Assembly (NCBI RefSeq): GCF_949987535.1
Contig: NC_080079.1
Coordinates: 57,213,000 to 57,276,999 of the forward strand
Length of the DNA: 64,000 nucleotides
Reading direction: 5' to 3'
From: Balaenoptera acutorostrata
Lineage: Eukaryota > Chordata > Mammalia > Artiodactyla > Balaenopteridae
Each line of letters starts with the position of its first letter. Positions within the stretch are counted from its first letter, which is position 1. A model generated the notes under the pieces. The model was not told the origin of the DNA, ran no database searches, and saw nothing but the letters and a program-made list of their open reading frames with translations. This document shows, in pieces, positions 20,276 to 31,639 of the stretch. The translations under genes and the position numbers were made by a program.

Positions 20276-22719
20276 ATGAAGAGAAACCTATACACCAATA
20301 TCCCTCATGAACATGCAAATATAATCAACAAAATATTAGCAAATCAAATCTAGCAATATATATTAAAAAATAATATACCACAACCAAATGGGGTGTACCT
20401 CAGGAATGCAAGATTAGTTCAATATTTGAAAACTAGTCAACACAAGCTATAGTATTAATAGATTAAGTAATTAAAGGCACACAATCATATCAATTGATGC
20501 AGGAAAAAAATTAGCAAAATTCAATGTATATTTGTGATAAAAATTTCAGCAAACTATGATTAGAGGAGAGCTTCCTTAACTTGATTTAGAGTATCTACAA
20601 CAATTTCATGGCTAACATCACACTTAGTAATGAAGGACTGAATGCTTTCCCCTTAAAACATAGAACAAGGCAAAGTTATTCACTCTCACAGCTGCTATTC
20701 AACATCATACTAGAAGTCCCAGTGCAATACGGCAAGAAAAAGAAATAAAACGCATATGGATTATAAAGGAAGAAATAAAACTATCCCTATTCACAGGCAA
20801 TATGACCACAGAAAATCCCAAAAGATCTAAAAACAAAAACAAAAACAAACCTTATTATTGAGTTTAGCAAGGTTGCAGGACATAAAGTCAACATGAAAAA
20901 AAATCCATCATATTTTTATTTGCTGGCGATAAACACTTGGAAGCTAAAATTTTAAAAACCAATATGATGTACAAAAAGTTCCCCCAGATTAAATACTTAG
21001 CTATGAATCTTAAGAACACATGTTCAGGACTTGCATGATAAAAACTCCAAAATGCTTATGAAAGCAATAACACCTAAGAAAGTAGAGAGACTTACTGTAT
21101 TCCTGGATTGGAAGACTCAATATAGTTAAGATGTCAATTCTCCCCCAAATTGTTCTATAGATTTAGTGTACTTCCAATCAAATTCCCAGCAAAATTTTTT
21201 ATAGCAATGGACAAGCTAATTTTAAAATTTATAGAAAAAGGAACCAGAATTAGAATAGCCATAACAGTTTTGAAAAAATAAATAAATTTGGAGAACTGAC
21301 ACTACTCAATTTTAAAGCTCTAGTAATCAAAACTGCGGGACATTGGTGAAGGGACAGACATGTAGATCAATAAAACAGAATAAATAATGCAGAAATAGAC
21401 ACAAATATGACCAACTGATTTTTTATAAATTCAATAGAGATAGCATTATCTTTTCAAGAAATAGCAATGGAACAATGGGACATCCATTGCAAAACACAAA
21501 ACAAAACAAAAAAACAACCTCACACATTCTTTATATAAAATGGATCATAGATCTAAATGCAAAATGGTTAAACTTTTAGAAGATAACAGAAGAGAAAATC
21601 TTCATGACCTTGAGTCAGGCAAAGAGTTCTTAGCTATGACATCAAAAGTATCATTGATAAAAGAAACAAATTGATAAATTGGCTTTCATCAAAATTAAAA
21701 CCTTTTTCCCTATGAAAGACACTGTTAAGAAAATGAAAAGATGGACTTCCCTGGTGGTCCAGTGGTTAAGACTCCCTGCTTCCACTGCAAGGGGCACAGG
21801 TTCGATCCCTGGTCAGGGAAGTTCCACATGCCACATGGTGTGGCCAAAAAAAGAAAGAAAGAAAATGAAAAGACTGGGAGAAAATATTCATAAACCACAT
21901 ATCTGACAAAGGACTTGTATCCAGAATATACAAATAACTCTCAAAGCTCAACAGAAGGAACATAAACAACCCCATAAAAAATTGGGCAAGCAATTGAGAC
22001 AGACACTTCCCCAAAGAAGACACACAGATGGCAAATAACTCCATGAAATTCAAAATAAAATAAAAACCCAAGATACCATTAGAATCTGTTAGAATGGCAA
22101 CAACGAAAAGCAAACAAAGTCCCACAAATGCTGGTGAGTATATGGAGCAACTGGAACTCTATAATTGCTGGAGAGAATGCAAAAAGGAACAGTCATTCTG
22201 GAAAACAGTTTGGCAGTTTCTTATAAAGTTAAACATACACATACCATATAACCCAACAATCAATCCCATTCCTGGGCGTTTACTCAAGAGACATAAAAAC
22301 GTGTTCATGCAAATAGCGCTCCATTTATAACTGCCCAAACTGGAAACAACCTAAATGTCCTTCAGTGGGTGAATGGATAAACGAACTGTGGTCCATTCAA
22401 ACACTGAAATACTAACTACTCAGCAATAAAAAAAAAGAAGGGGCTTTTAATGCATGTCACAACATGAGTGCATTTCAAAGGCATTATGCTGAGTGAAAAA
22501 CCACCTCATAAGGCTACATATTGTCTGATTCCACTTATATGACATTCTGGAAAAGGCAGACTATAGGGATGGTGAACAGATCAGTGGTCACATGGGATAC
22601 AAGTGGTGCGAGCATTGAAAAAAGCAGCAGCACAAGGAATTTGGTGGGGGGAATGATAGAACTGTTCTGATCTTAATTGCGATGTTGGTTACATAAATCT
22701 ATACTCATATAACTATATT
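20276..22719 (+). mobile_element. L1 LINE, 5'-truncated, about 2.4 kb
   Basis: Sense-strand L1 from the middle of ORF2 (ACCAATATCCCTCATGAAC, TATTAGCAAATCAAATCTAG) through the ORF2 end (ATGGCAACAACGAAAAGC, TGGAGCAACTGGAACTCTA, CAGCAATAAAAAA) into a short 3' UTR. It has many stops and is not coding. A CHR SINE interrupts it at 21742-21858. Its 5' end lies right after the telomeric repeat, and its 3' end runs into a (CA)n tract rather than a poly-A tail. Confidence 0.92.
21727..21873 (+). mobile_element. CHR-type tRNA-derived SINE with target-site duplication
   Basis: The SINE body is 21742-21858. It begins ACTTCCCTGGTGGTCCAGTG, carries the box-B-like GGTTCGATCCCTGG and ends in an (A/G)-rich tail. 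A perfect 15-bp target-site duplication (AAGAAAATGAAAAGA) flanks it at 21727-21741 and 21859-21873. It inserted into the L1 and is therefore younger. The family is shared by cetaceans, hippos and ruminants. Confidence 0.95.
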
Positions 22720-22746
22720 CACACACACACACACACACACACACAT
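22720..22746. repeat. (CA)n microsatellite
   Basis: About 13 CA units at the 3' end of the L1. Confidence 0.95.
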
Positions 22747-23330
22747 AGCAGTAACCTCCACCAGTCTATGATGGTCACATTAGCTCCATTTTTATCCAGC
22801 CCTTCCAAGAAGGTCTCCTTCCAAGGGACTCCTTGTCCCAAAGGCTCCACGAAGACCTGTCAGCACAGCCACTGTTCCCAATGCCCACCTATCAAAGCTG
22901 CCCAGGGGAAGTCTTCCTGTGCTGGCCTGGAATCTGGCACTACCTTCTGCCCTCGGCACTGCCACCTGCACTGCCAAGCACCCAGCCAGCAGGCAAGTCG
23001 GCCAGTACCAAGGCGCCACATTGGGCTATGCCCTTCTTAAGCCCCTGTGCAGCAGGAGAAAATGTATTATTTTGTGCTAAAGGGAAAAAGATATCTATCC
23101 CATTTTCTGAATCACACTTTCATAGAGATGTTGCAAAGTGCTCCCAACTTATGAAAATTTTTATAGAAATAGCTCATGCATTTTTACTTCCACTCACAGC
23201 TGATCCCCTACCCTCATTTTTTTCACCCCCTTCCTCAAGACGCTGGGCTGGGCTGAGCTGAGTGGGAGACCCCAAGTGGTACTCAGACTCAGATCTCCCT
23301 CTAGCACCTGAGGCTCCCTCTTCCCTTAGG
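22747..23330. other. Unique sequence, nothing recognised
   Basis: A 142-codon plus-strand frame (22833-23261) has Pro/Ser/His-rich composition and no domain. I do not consider it a gene. Confidence 0.45.
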
Positions 23331-23331
23331 G

Positions 23332-23955
23332 TGAGTGGGATCCCAGAAGACAGAGGGTCCCCCAAAGCCATGCATGCCCTAATCACTGGAACTTGTGAAT
23401 GGGTTACATTACACAGCAAAAAGGACTTTGCAGGCATAATTAAGGTTATGGACTTAAAGCAGGGAAAGTATCTGAATTAGTTGGGTGGGCCCAATCTAAT
23501 CACATGAGCCCTGAAAAGCAGAAAACTTTCTCGAGTGGAGACAGAAGAGTTGAGGCAGAAGAAGTAAAAGGGATTGGAGCATGAGAAGGACTCGCTGTAT
23601 CATTGCTGGCTTTGAAGACGGAGAGGGCAACGGGACGAGGAATGCAGGGGGTCTTAACAGGCTGAGAGAGGTTCCCACACCCCCAGGAGGGAACAGGAGC
23701 TCAGTGGTGCAGCCACAAAGGACAGAACTCTGCCAACGACCTGGATAAGCCTGGGAGCAGAGTCTCCCCCAGCACCTCCAGAGAAGAGCCCTGGCCGTTC
23801 GACACTTTGACCTTGGCCTTGTGAGACCTGGAGCAGAGAAACCAGCCCAGCTCACCCAGACTTCTGACACACAGAACTGTGAGCTAATAAACTCGTGTTG
23901 TTTCGAGCCCCTAAGCTTGTGGTCATTCTTATGACAGCAATAGAAAACAACTGCA
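23332..23955 (+). mobile_element. MLT1-type LTR (ERVL-MaLR), solo
   Basis: The MaLR LTR pattern is clear: GTCCCCCAAAGCCATGCATG, AAAAAGGACTTTGCAGGCAT, TTGGGTGGGCCCAATCTAAT, GACTTCTGACACACAGAACT, and GAGCTAATAAACTCGTGTTG with a poly-A signal at 23886-23891. The 3' end is CTGCA at 23955. The 5' end is approximate. It is a different subfamily from the next LTR. Confidence 0.85.
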
Positions 23956-24630
23956 GTCATCATGCAAATAAACCCCTGGCAGGCCCTTCCAACACACCCG
24001 ACATGAAGAGCCCAGGGTCCTGGAGTCAACCTGGAGGCCCTCTGTAGTGTCTGCTGTCTCTTCTCTGTGCTTTATCTCCTCTTCCAGCAGCCTCTGTCCC
24101 CAGCACATAAGGGGGGCTGACAGACACCTCACTGAATCAGCCACAAAGGGACCCTCACAGAGCCCCAGAATTCTTTAATTTGAACACATACATTCTAGCT
24201 CCTCCTTCACAAGCCCGCCCCAGATACAGCGTGGTTCACAGCTTCAAACTGAGGCAACCACACAAGCTCCCTGTCAGTCTCCTTTAAGTCCCTTCTTGAA
24301 TGCAGGCAGATTGTAAATGATGACCAAGGAGAAGTGGGGCAGGCCTAACCTACTTCCTCTGGCACCAGGAGCCAGCCCCGTCCCTTCCCTGGTTCAGTTT
24401 TCCTCTGCTGGAACATGAGGGGGAGGCCCAGATGGGCCCCAAATTCCTCCCAGACTTAGGGATCTAGAAATAGAAGACACCCCACCCCCACCGTCACCAC
24501 TACCAGTCTGTGTTGGCTCCTGAAAAGGAAACACTGGCTCAGCCGTGAAGTGGCAAGGATCCCACTCCAGCAGGAGCCCTTCCGAAACAGAAGTCAGGAA
24601 TGGAATATCCCAGGACATTCTTGGTATCTA
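23956..24630. other. Unique sequence between two LTRs
   Basis: No retroviral internal sequence is recognised, so the two LTRs are independent insertions rather than ends of one provirus. Confidence 0.5.
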
Positions 24631-24635
24631 TTCAG

Positions 24636-25088
24636 TGTTACAGGTTGCATCATGTCCCCCGAAATATGTAATGGAGTACTAACTCCTAGTATCTGTGAAT
24701 GTGACCTTATTTGGAAAAAGGGTCTTTGCAGAGATAATCAAGTCAAGGTAAGGTTATTAGGGTGGGGCCCAAATCCAGTATGGTTTGTGTCCTTATAAGA
24801 AAGGAAAAGACAGAGACACAGGGAGAAGACGACCATGTGACGGCAGAGGCAGAAATTGGAGTGATGCGTCTACAATCCAAGGAACCCCAACGACTGACAG
24901 CCACCACCTCCGGAAGTTAACAAGAGGCAAGGAAAGATTCTCCCCTACAGGTGTCAGAGGGAGCATGGTCCTGCCGACATCTGGATTTTGGACTTCTCAC
25001 CTCCAGAACTGTGAGAGAATGAATTTTTGTTGTTTTAAGTCACCTAATTTGTTGTATTTTGTGACAGCGTCCCTAATAAACTAATGCA
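24636..25088 (+). mobile_element. MLT1 LTR, full length (453 bp)
   Basis: The LTR starts TGTTACAGG and ends AATGCA. Flanking 5-bp duplications are TTCAG (24631-24635) and TCCAG (25089-25093), with one mismatch. Internal landmarks: TGTGACCTTATTTGGAAAAA, GGTTATTAGGGTGGGGCCC, AGATTGGAGTGATGCG-like stretch, CTCCAGAACTGTGAGAGAAT. Solo LTR of the MaLR group. Confidence 0.93.
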
Positions 25089-25093
25089 TCCAG

Positions 25094-25270
25094 TTGACCA
25101 ATAAATATTTATTGAAACACGTGTCAGGCACTGGCCTGGGCACTGTGGATAGAGAAGGAACCCAAACAGCTGAAAGTTTCTGTCCCTGTGACATTTTCAT
25201 TGAATTATTGTTCAGAGGGAACAAGGAATTTGTCAAAAAGGTGTGATGAGGAGTTTAGATGGTGCCCGTA
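25094..25270. repeat. Old LINE 3' fragment
   Basis: AATAAATATTTATTGAAACA, then CAGGCACTGGCCTGGGCACT and GTGGATAGAGAAGGAACCC. This is the common old LINE 3'-end phrase. Confidence 0.6.
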
Positions 25271-25324
25271 GCCTTCTTGATTTATTTGGAATGGGACGTG
25301 CTGTGCTATTTTCTGGTCATTTTC

Positions 25325-25450
25325 TAGACATAATCACAGAATTTTAGAGATGGAAAGGACCTTTGCATTTCTCTAGTCTAAAGTCATGATTTCTCCAGTC
25401 TGGGAACTTAAGTTTAGAGAGAGGAGGTGCTGGGTCCAAACTGACATCCA
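25325..25450. repeat. Ancient repeat, MIR3/L2-like
   Basis: CACAGAATTTTAGAGATGGA, AAGGACCTTTGCATTTCTCT and AAGTTTAGAGAGAGGAGG follow a widespread mammalian relic. I cannot name the family with certainty. Confidence 0.5.
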
Positions 25451-25960
25451 AGTTGGGGTGATGCACGCCCAGGGCTCCAGTCCGTGTGGGTCTTGGGCTG
25501 GGGATGAGGTCCACATGGACCACGGATTGGTGGGGCTCTGGGAATGGGGTTTTCTGGGACCCAATGTTGGGGACCCCCATGGTGCCGTGAGTTGGGGGCT
25601 TGCTGAGACAACCAGGAGGCTCTTCAGTGGTGAGAGTGCTCCCACCACTCCGTCCCAGGTCTCTTGCTGTTTAGGACTAAAGGGACATGGGGCAGGAAGG
25701 GAATGGGTTAGGGTGACATTGGTCGGAGTCCTAACAGTGGCTTAGAGCGAATGAGCTGAAGTGAGATCCTGGTGCCTGCCAGGTATTTCCTGTGCTGGAC
25801 ACCACAGCCCTACTGTGAGAGGCAAAAGGCACCAGGGACCCTCGGCCACAGGGAAGAGGTCTGGGGAAGGTGAGGCCATGGGGAACAGTCTCATGCCCCC
25901 AGCTGAGACCCAGCCTGGCTATTGGGCTGAGAAACCAGCAGGGACAAGCAGGCAGGAATT
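25451..25960. other. Unique sequence, nothing recognised
   Basis: Open frames on both strands overlap the full stretch (25386-25745 plus, 25648-25344 minus). Their coincidence suggests GC composition, not coding. Confidence 0.45.
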
Positions 25961-25964
25961 AGTG

Positions 25965-26140
25965 GTGAAACTCAGCCAGAGATCCATTGCAAGTGGCATG
26001 ACCTTGGGAAAATTAAGTCATCTCTCTGAGCTTCCACTTTCTTCATTTGCAAAATGGATATACATATGACTAGTACTTTCCTCCAGGAGCTGCTGGGAGG
26101 ATTAAGTGGGATGGTCAATATAACTAGTTAGCTGCCACGG
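25965..26140 (+). repeat. MIR SINE
   Basis: GCATGACCTTGGGAAAATTA, CATCTCTCTGAGCTTCCACT, CATTTGCAAAATGGATATAC, GGAGGATTAAGTGGGATGG. Confidence 0.92.
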
Positions 26141-26519
26141 TGGGGAGTGGCGGACGGGACCCCCATAGGAATGGCCCACAATGCAGTGCAGCGAGAAGCA
26201 GGAAGGGACTGAGGGGCAAGGGAAGAGGGACAATGCCCAAACTGAGGCCAAGAGTGTGCAGTCAACCCCCTCCCCTCTCTGTGGGCATTGCCATGCAGGA
26301 CCGGTGCCAGAGCAGGAAGACAGAAGGAGTGCGGACCAGATGGCTACAGCTTTGCTTATATTTCAATGCCATTTTGCCCGTGGCTCCAACCCTTGCCCAT
26401 ACCTGGATATTATTCTGGTTTCATCTCTTAGCCAGATGTGAACTTTTATCCTCCTATAATCTCCTGGGAGGTAGCATCCACATTTAGAAAAACAGAACAA
26501 GGGTGACCATGACCACTAT
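26141..26519. other. Unique sequence, nothing recognised
   Basis: No repeat or exon recognised. Confidence 0.4.
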
Positions 26520-27806
26520 TTCTTATTCCCATTAATGGCACTGGGGTCCATTCAGCCTAGATATTTCCTATTCCCTCACCCCTCCCAATAAAATCCTTCA
26601 CCAGGTCGATGCAACTAGAGATTATCATGCTAAGTGAAGTAAATCAGAGAGAGAAAGACAAGTACCATATGATATCACTTATATGTGGAATCTAAAATAT
26701 GACACAAATGAACCTATCTATGAAACAGAAACAAAATCATGGACATAGAGAATAGACTGGTGGTTGCCAAGGGGGAGGAGGGGCAGGGGAGGGATAGATT
26801 GGGAGTTTGGAATTAGTAGATGCAAACTGGTATATATAGAATGGATAAACAACAAGGTCCTACTGTAGAGCACAAGAAACTATTCAATATCCTGTGATAA
26901 ACCATAATGGAAAAGAATATGAAAAAGAATGTATACATGTATAACTGAGTCACTTTGCTATACAGCAGTAATTAACACAACATTGTAAATCAACTATATT
27001 TCAATTAAAAAAAAAAAGGAAAAAAATCCTTCACCAGGTCATGTTGACCTGACCCTTTAAGCGTGTCTTGAATCCATCCATTTCTCCCCAACTCCCTCAT
27101 CATCACTCTTGACCAAGTGACTGCCATCTCTCTTCTGCATAGATAATGCGAAGTCCTCCTAAACAGTTGTCATCTCTTCTCATCTGCCTGTCCCTGTTTC
27201 CCACCCCTCATCCACCAAAGCTCTCAGCAGGACCTTCTTAAACACAGGTCTGAGGATTGCTCCCTGCTTCACACTATTTGATGGCTTCAAGTTGCTTTTA
27301 TGAGGAAGGACCACCCCTAACCTGTCCTACAGTGTCCTCCATCCTCTCCTCCATACTCTCAGTTTGTCTCACTCATTCCCCCACTCACTGAGTTTCAGTG
27401 ACCTTGGCCTTCTTTCAGCCCACCCATTGTGCCATGCTCCGCCCTGCCACAGGGCCTTTGTACAAGCCGTGTCCTCTGCCAAGAACATTCTTACTCCTTC
27501 TCCTGTTCTCCTATTTACCTTCTTCTCATCCTTTAGGGTTTAGTTCAGAGATCACTTTCTCGTGGAATCCTCTTCTCCAGATTAGTTTAGTTTCTCCTTC
27601 ATGTTTATCTCACATTAGCCTGTATTGTCTTTCTAGCATTTTCTCATCTTGTTATTATATAGACATGTGTGCAGTTGTCTGCCTCCCAACCAGGCTGTAA
27701 GAGTTGAGAAAGCAGGGATGTTTCTGCTTTGCTCATCATTTAGCCCAGCCCCTGGCACTGCCTGGAACACGGTAGGAACTCAGTGAAGATGTTATTGAAT
27801 GAATTA
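26520..27806 (+). repeat. L2 LINE, long 3' region split by L1
   Basis: The L2 reads before the L1 (CCCTCACCCCTCCCAATAAA) and resumes after it (GAATCCATCCATTTCTCCCC). It continues through ATTGTGCCATGCTCCGCCCT, CCACAGGGCCTTTGTACA, AACATTCTTACTCCTTC and the tail GTAGGAACTCAGTGAAGATG, ending TTGAATGAATTA. Without the L1 it covers about 850 bp. Its codons are broken. Confidence 0.92.
26590..27040 (+). mobile_element. Young L1 3' end with 18-bp target-site duplication
   Basis: The body is 26608-27022, 415 bp. It contains TATGTGGAATCTAAAATATG, AATAGACTGGTGGTTGCCAA, GAGTCACTTTGCTATACAGC and a poly-A tail. Perfect 18-bp duplications AAAATCCTTCACCAGGTC lie at 26590-26607 and 27023-27040. This is a 5'-truncated, endonuclease-type insertion of the cetartiodactyl L1 lineage. 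Confidence 0.96.
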
Positions 27807-28960
27807 ACGACTCCCCCTCCCACCCCCAATCCCCCGCCAGAGAGGATGTCTTTCCCTGTGTTCTACCCGTGCTCCTGTGCAGCTACCAGCTACCTTTGGT
27901 CACCTCCAGCCATTTTCAAGATCTCACATTTGCACACATGCTCATAGACACTCACACCCCTTAGAAGCAGCTGTTGCTCACAATGCTTTTGATTGATTTT
28001 TTCCTCTTTCCATCAGAGACTCACACAATGGGGCAACAATAGCCCACTGAGCCTCCCAGTGTGGTGGGAAGGAATCCATGCGGAAAGAGACTGGAAACGT
28101 GCTTGGGACTTTCAGTGCTTTATCCTAGTGCTTGAGGAGTCTTAGGTGGTATTTAGCAGGAGAATAATATGCTACAAGGGATCCCGAGATGCTCAGATAT
28201 CCTCATGAAGCTTTCTTCCTGGAGCTCAGTGTTCCTGTTCTAAGTCCCCGCACGCATAGGGTGGCTGAGGAAGGGGCCTGGAGTTGCGATGGGTTGGCTG
28301 GGAAAGGCCCACCACCACTTAAGTGGCAGAGCTGAGGCCAACCTCTCAGTGTTTAAAATCAGATGCCTCTTTCAATTATCAGCTAACTTGCCTCCCCTGG
28401 GACTTCTTAAACTGCTTCTCTCTTTATGGCATGTAGAGAAGAGGAAGTGAGGACTAGACCATACATCACCGGAAGGACAGGGATGAAAGGTTCAGGAAGC
28501 TTGGACACACAGCTGGAAGACGAGCACTCACTCGTGGGGAAGGTTAGGTGGAGGCACCGCACAGGAGTGGGACCGAATGGCCCCAGCACAGACCCACCCC
28601 TGCTCTCCTGTGAATCTGCTTCTCTGGAGCCCTGGAGGGCAGGGCACAAGCTTCCTGCTGTCTGCAGCCTCCAACAGCTGTGCCTCGGAGGGGACTCAGC
28701 TTCCAGTGGGCTTTTAGAGAGCATGCTGGCCCTTAGAGAGCCAACCTGGCTGAGACACTGAACAACCCTTCCCCATTACTTGGCTTCAGGCCTCCATCCC
28801 CAAGAGAGGAGGTGGGACTCTGTAACGGCACCCAAGCCTCCCAGAGCTGAATTCCTAGGGCTGAAGACATGGTTCCTGGGCCCCTCCCCTGGCTCTGTGT
28901 TCACGGGATGAAGGGCCAGATCACTTCTCTCCAGCGGTCACTGGAGCAGGAAAGCGCTTG
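27807..28960. other. Unique sequence, nothing recognised
   Basis: Mixed DNA. A possible MIR scrap lies at 28310-28350 (TTAAGTGGCAGAGCTGAGGC). Overlapping frames on both strands at 28407-28761 are not coding-like. Confidence 0.45.
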
Positions 28961-28964
28961 TGGA

Positions 28965-29170
28965 TACTGATGCCACGCCTGAGTTCAAAGTCCACCTGTG
29001 CCCCTTCCAAGTCACGTGACCCTGTCCAAGTTACTTAACCTCTCTCAACCAGAGCTTCTGTCTCTGAAATAGGGAAACTAGCATCTTCAGCCTGAGGTTA
29101 TTTGCGGGTCAGCAAGGTAATGCATGTCACATAATGTGCCAAACCCAGGAGACCATACAGTGGGTGCTTC
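28965..29170 (+). repeat. MIR SINE
   Basis: GTCACGTGACCCTGTCCAAG, GTTACTTAACCTCTCTCAAC, GGTAATGCATGTCACATAAT. Confidence 0.88.
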
Positions 29171-29640
29171 CCTTTCTGGATGGGACTGGTTGCCCATTCC
29201 ACAGACTTTGGGCTTTTGTGGCTGCCCTGGGGGTGCTTCACCAGCTAGCAGCACCACAAGCAGGCAGAACCCTGCAGAAGAAATGTCTGGTGCAGGGGCT
29301 GCCCGCAGGAAGTACGGAGAATCATTTAGGATCAGTCGGCTATGAGGGACCACGCTGCTCAAAGCTCAGGTGCTCTGACCCAGGTCCACAGCTCCACAGA
29401 CCAGAGGAACCACACCACCTAAAGCAGGAAACCTTTTCTGAACCCCACCTAGAGGGCACACAGGCCCAGCTGCAAAAGGAAGGGCTGAGAGAGAAAACTT
29501 GTTCCAAGGGTTTGACAGCAAGCTTGGACACGAAAGCTTTACCCAGGAACTAATATCTAGAAAATTAGTTGGAGCTTTTCCCTGACAAGCGTGTGGCTCT
29601 CTTAGCCTGACACTGTCCAGGAGAAGGAAGAGTTCTCAGA
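29171..29640. other. Unique sequence, nothing recognised
   Basis: No repeat recognised. A 139-codon plus frame (29134-29553) begins inside the MIR and has no domain. Confidence 0.45.
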
Positions 29641-29644
29641 TCAG

Positions 29645-29790
29645 CAACCAGATTCATCCCAAACTGGTGAAGTGACCTGGGCTGGTAACCAGCTTCACTG
29701 ACCCCTGTTTCTGCATCAGCAGAATGGGTTTAATCCCTGTTCTGGGGGTCTCCCAGGGCCATCACAAGAGCCAGGGTGTCAGGTGATGAA
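29645..29790 (+). repeat. MIR SINE fragment
   Basis: TGAAGTGACCTGGGCTGGTA, CCTGTTTCTGCATCAGCAGA and ATGGGTTTAATCCCTG. Confidence 0.65.
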
Positions 29791-29879
29791 TCTTCATCTC
29801 AAGCGGGCAGAATGAGAGAATTAGGGGGAACAACCAAGAGGTTCAGGTCCTGAGGGGCCGCTCCGGGGGCTAGACACCG

Positions 29880-30030
29880 GGTGACGAGACCTGGATTGGC
29901 ATCTCAGGCCGGCCCCTCCTAGCTGCACCACGCTAGACAACATACTGAATCGCCCCCAGTTTCGGTTTCCTGATTTTCAAGAGTGAAAAGGGCATGTTAA
30001 TATCTCACCCAACAGAGAGATCCCGAGATT
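29880..30030 (+). repeat. MIR SINE
   Basis: CGAGACCTGGATTGGCATCT, CTAGACAACATACTGAATCG, CAGTTTCGGTTTCCTGATTT, GGGCATGTTAATATCTCACC. Confidence 0.75.
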
Positions 30031-30865
30031 AACTTCAGTCCAGCTGGTGAAAGTGCAGCTGGTCATAGGGGTTTGGAAAATGTCACCTGGACAAATGGTG
30101 GGTGTTGGGAGGCGGGAGGCACCCCCGGTGCCCGCACACACAGAGGCCAAGGCAGAGGGAGGGGGCCACACAGACTGTCTCTGTTTATCTTCTCCGAGGA
30201 GGCATGTCTTTGGCCAAAACGGCTGCCAGGAGCATCACACGGGGACATGGCTGCTTTTGCGAAATCAGACCCGCTCCCTGTCCCTCGGGCCAGGCGTGAT
30301 TTAATGAAATCCTGTTTACCTCTGGCTGGAGCTGCCGTTTTCAAGATTTCCTTGAAAACACATCCCAGATGGCCCTGGGCGGCTCACTTCCTGTACCAGG
30401 AACACACCACACATCCCTCCTGGGCGGCCAGGTCCCCGTGGCAGGGAGATGCCTTAATTGACAGCAAGCTCAGGGCTCCAGGATCTTCTCCCCCTCCTCT
30501 CGGCCCCCTCGGCCATGCCATTAGCCACTGGTCCTGCAGTGCCCGGGATGGGTTCTGGCGGCCAGAGAGAGGCCTGGCTGAGCGCAGTCTTTGCATTTGG
30601 GTAGGCCGGCCGCGGGGGCCCTGCCCCAGACCCTGGACCCGCACAAGCAGATGTGCTTCTCGCACTGCAGGGCCAGCATGTCTCCCAGGCAGATGCCACG
30701 GGCTGCGTTCTGGGCCGCTGCCCAGCAGATGGAATTTCTGTGGACTCAGCCTTGCCTCAAACAAACACCTCGGGTCTGCAGCTTGCTCTCATCTCTGTGT
30801 CCTTTGCATACCTTATCCTGTGCTCCCAGGGCAGCCCACCTAGGTGCCGAGGTAGGATTTCTTAG
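30031..30865. other. Unique GC-rich stretch, open on both strands
   Basis: A 256-codon plus frame (30073-30843) overlaps long minus frames, which is typical of GC-rich DNA. At 30421-30720 I counted 15 CpG in 300 bp, an observed/expected ratio of roughly 0.5, below the usual island threshold. The part 30165-30400 contains conserved-looking text (GCGTGATTTAATGAAATCCT, TTCAAGATTTCCTTGAAAAC) and could be a regulatory block. Confidence 0.4.
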
Positions 30866-30869
30866 TGTT

Positions 30870-30965
30870 CACCTCCAATTTTATGAATGGGCAACGTGAG
30901 ACCCAGAGAAGATGAAAATAACTGTCCCAAGATTGTATAGCCAGAGAGAGTGAGAAAACACAAGA
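30870..30965 (-). repeat. MIR SINE fragment
   Basis: A reverse MIR: TTTTATGAATGGGCAACGTG, AGACCCAGAGAAGATG, then AGATTGTATAGCCAGAGAG. Confidence 0.75.
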
Positions 30966-31049
30966 ACAATTGTATAGGACTTGAAAATCAGGGGTCTGGT
31001 CTACTCTAGCACGAATCCTTCAGGGAATCAAAGAAACAGTGCAGTCCCT

Positions 31050-31130
31050 AATATTACAGATGGGGAAACAGGCCCAGTGATGGTAAGAGAGCTGCCTGAG
31101 GCTGCCAGGGGCAGGGGGAGGTCAGAGCAA
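31050..31130 (-). repeat. MIR SINE fragment
   Basis: ATTACAGATGGGGAAACAGG, CCCAGTGATGGTAAGAGAGC. A second reverse MIR piece, possibly independent of the one 90 bp upstream. Confidence 0.75.
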
Positions 31131-31635
31131 AGGCTTTCTCTAGACCCAAACCGCATCTTCTTGTTCATCATGTATCAGGGGCTGAAGGGAGACAATGGAG
31201 CAGTGGACAGGGCTGTGGGCTTAGTGGCTGGGGTCACGTGCCCCTTTCTGAGCCCTTCAAGGAGTCTCAAATCTAGAGTGTTTGAGGATGCGGCTCATCC
31301 TCCCCCACTGGGGCCGCACTGCGAGGGCCTGGGAGAGTGAAGTCAGGTCGGAAGGGCTGGTCACCCAGGACCTCTGAGTCTATCCGTGGCGCCTATGCTG
31401 CACTGCACCCCACAAAATATTTTAGGCAAAGGTAGCATGCTGTGATTTGTACCTTAAACAGTAATTGTTTGCTGTGAATTCCCATGGATACTGAAATAAT
31501 CCAGGGCACTGGCATGGCTTCAGTCAGAGAGAGAGACCAAAAGCCTTCAGATGTCATCACAGCTGGTCACCATCTTGCCCACCAGGCTGTTCTGTCAGCT
31601 TAGATGGGCGGTGACCAGGCCTCATTCACCTCTGT
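31131..31635. other. Unique sequence, nothing recognised
   Basis: No repeat family or exon recognised. Confidence 0.4.
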
Positions 31636-31639
31636 GTCC

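Noticed and set aside
21742..21858. Possible tRNA gene, because of the box-B-like GGTTCGATCC.
   Set aside because: It is the tRNA-derived head of a CHR SINE with a target-site duplication and A-rich tail.
23332..25088. Possible provirus with two LTRs.
   Set aside because: The two MLT1 LTRs are of different subfamilies, and the DNA between them shows no retroviral internal sequence. The second has its own 5-bp duplication.
30421..30720. Possible CpG island.
   Set aside because: I counted 15 CpG in 300 bp at about 64 percent GC, an observed/expected ratio near 0.5, below the usual 0.6.
30073..30843. A 256-codon plus-strand frame with long minus-strand frames over it.
   Set aside because: The DNA is GC-rich and open on several frames at once, which happens when stop codons are rare by composition. 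No domain recognised.
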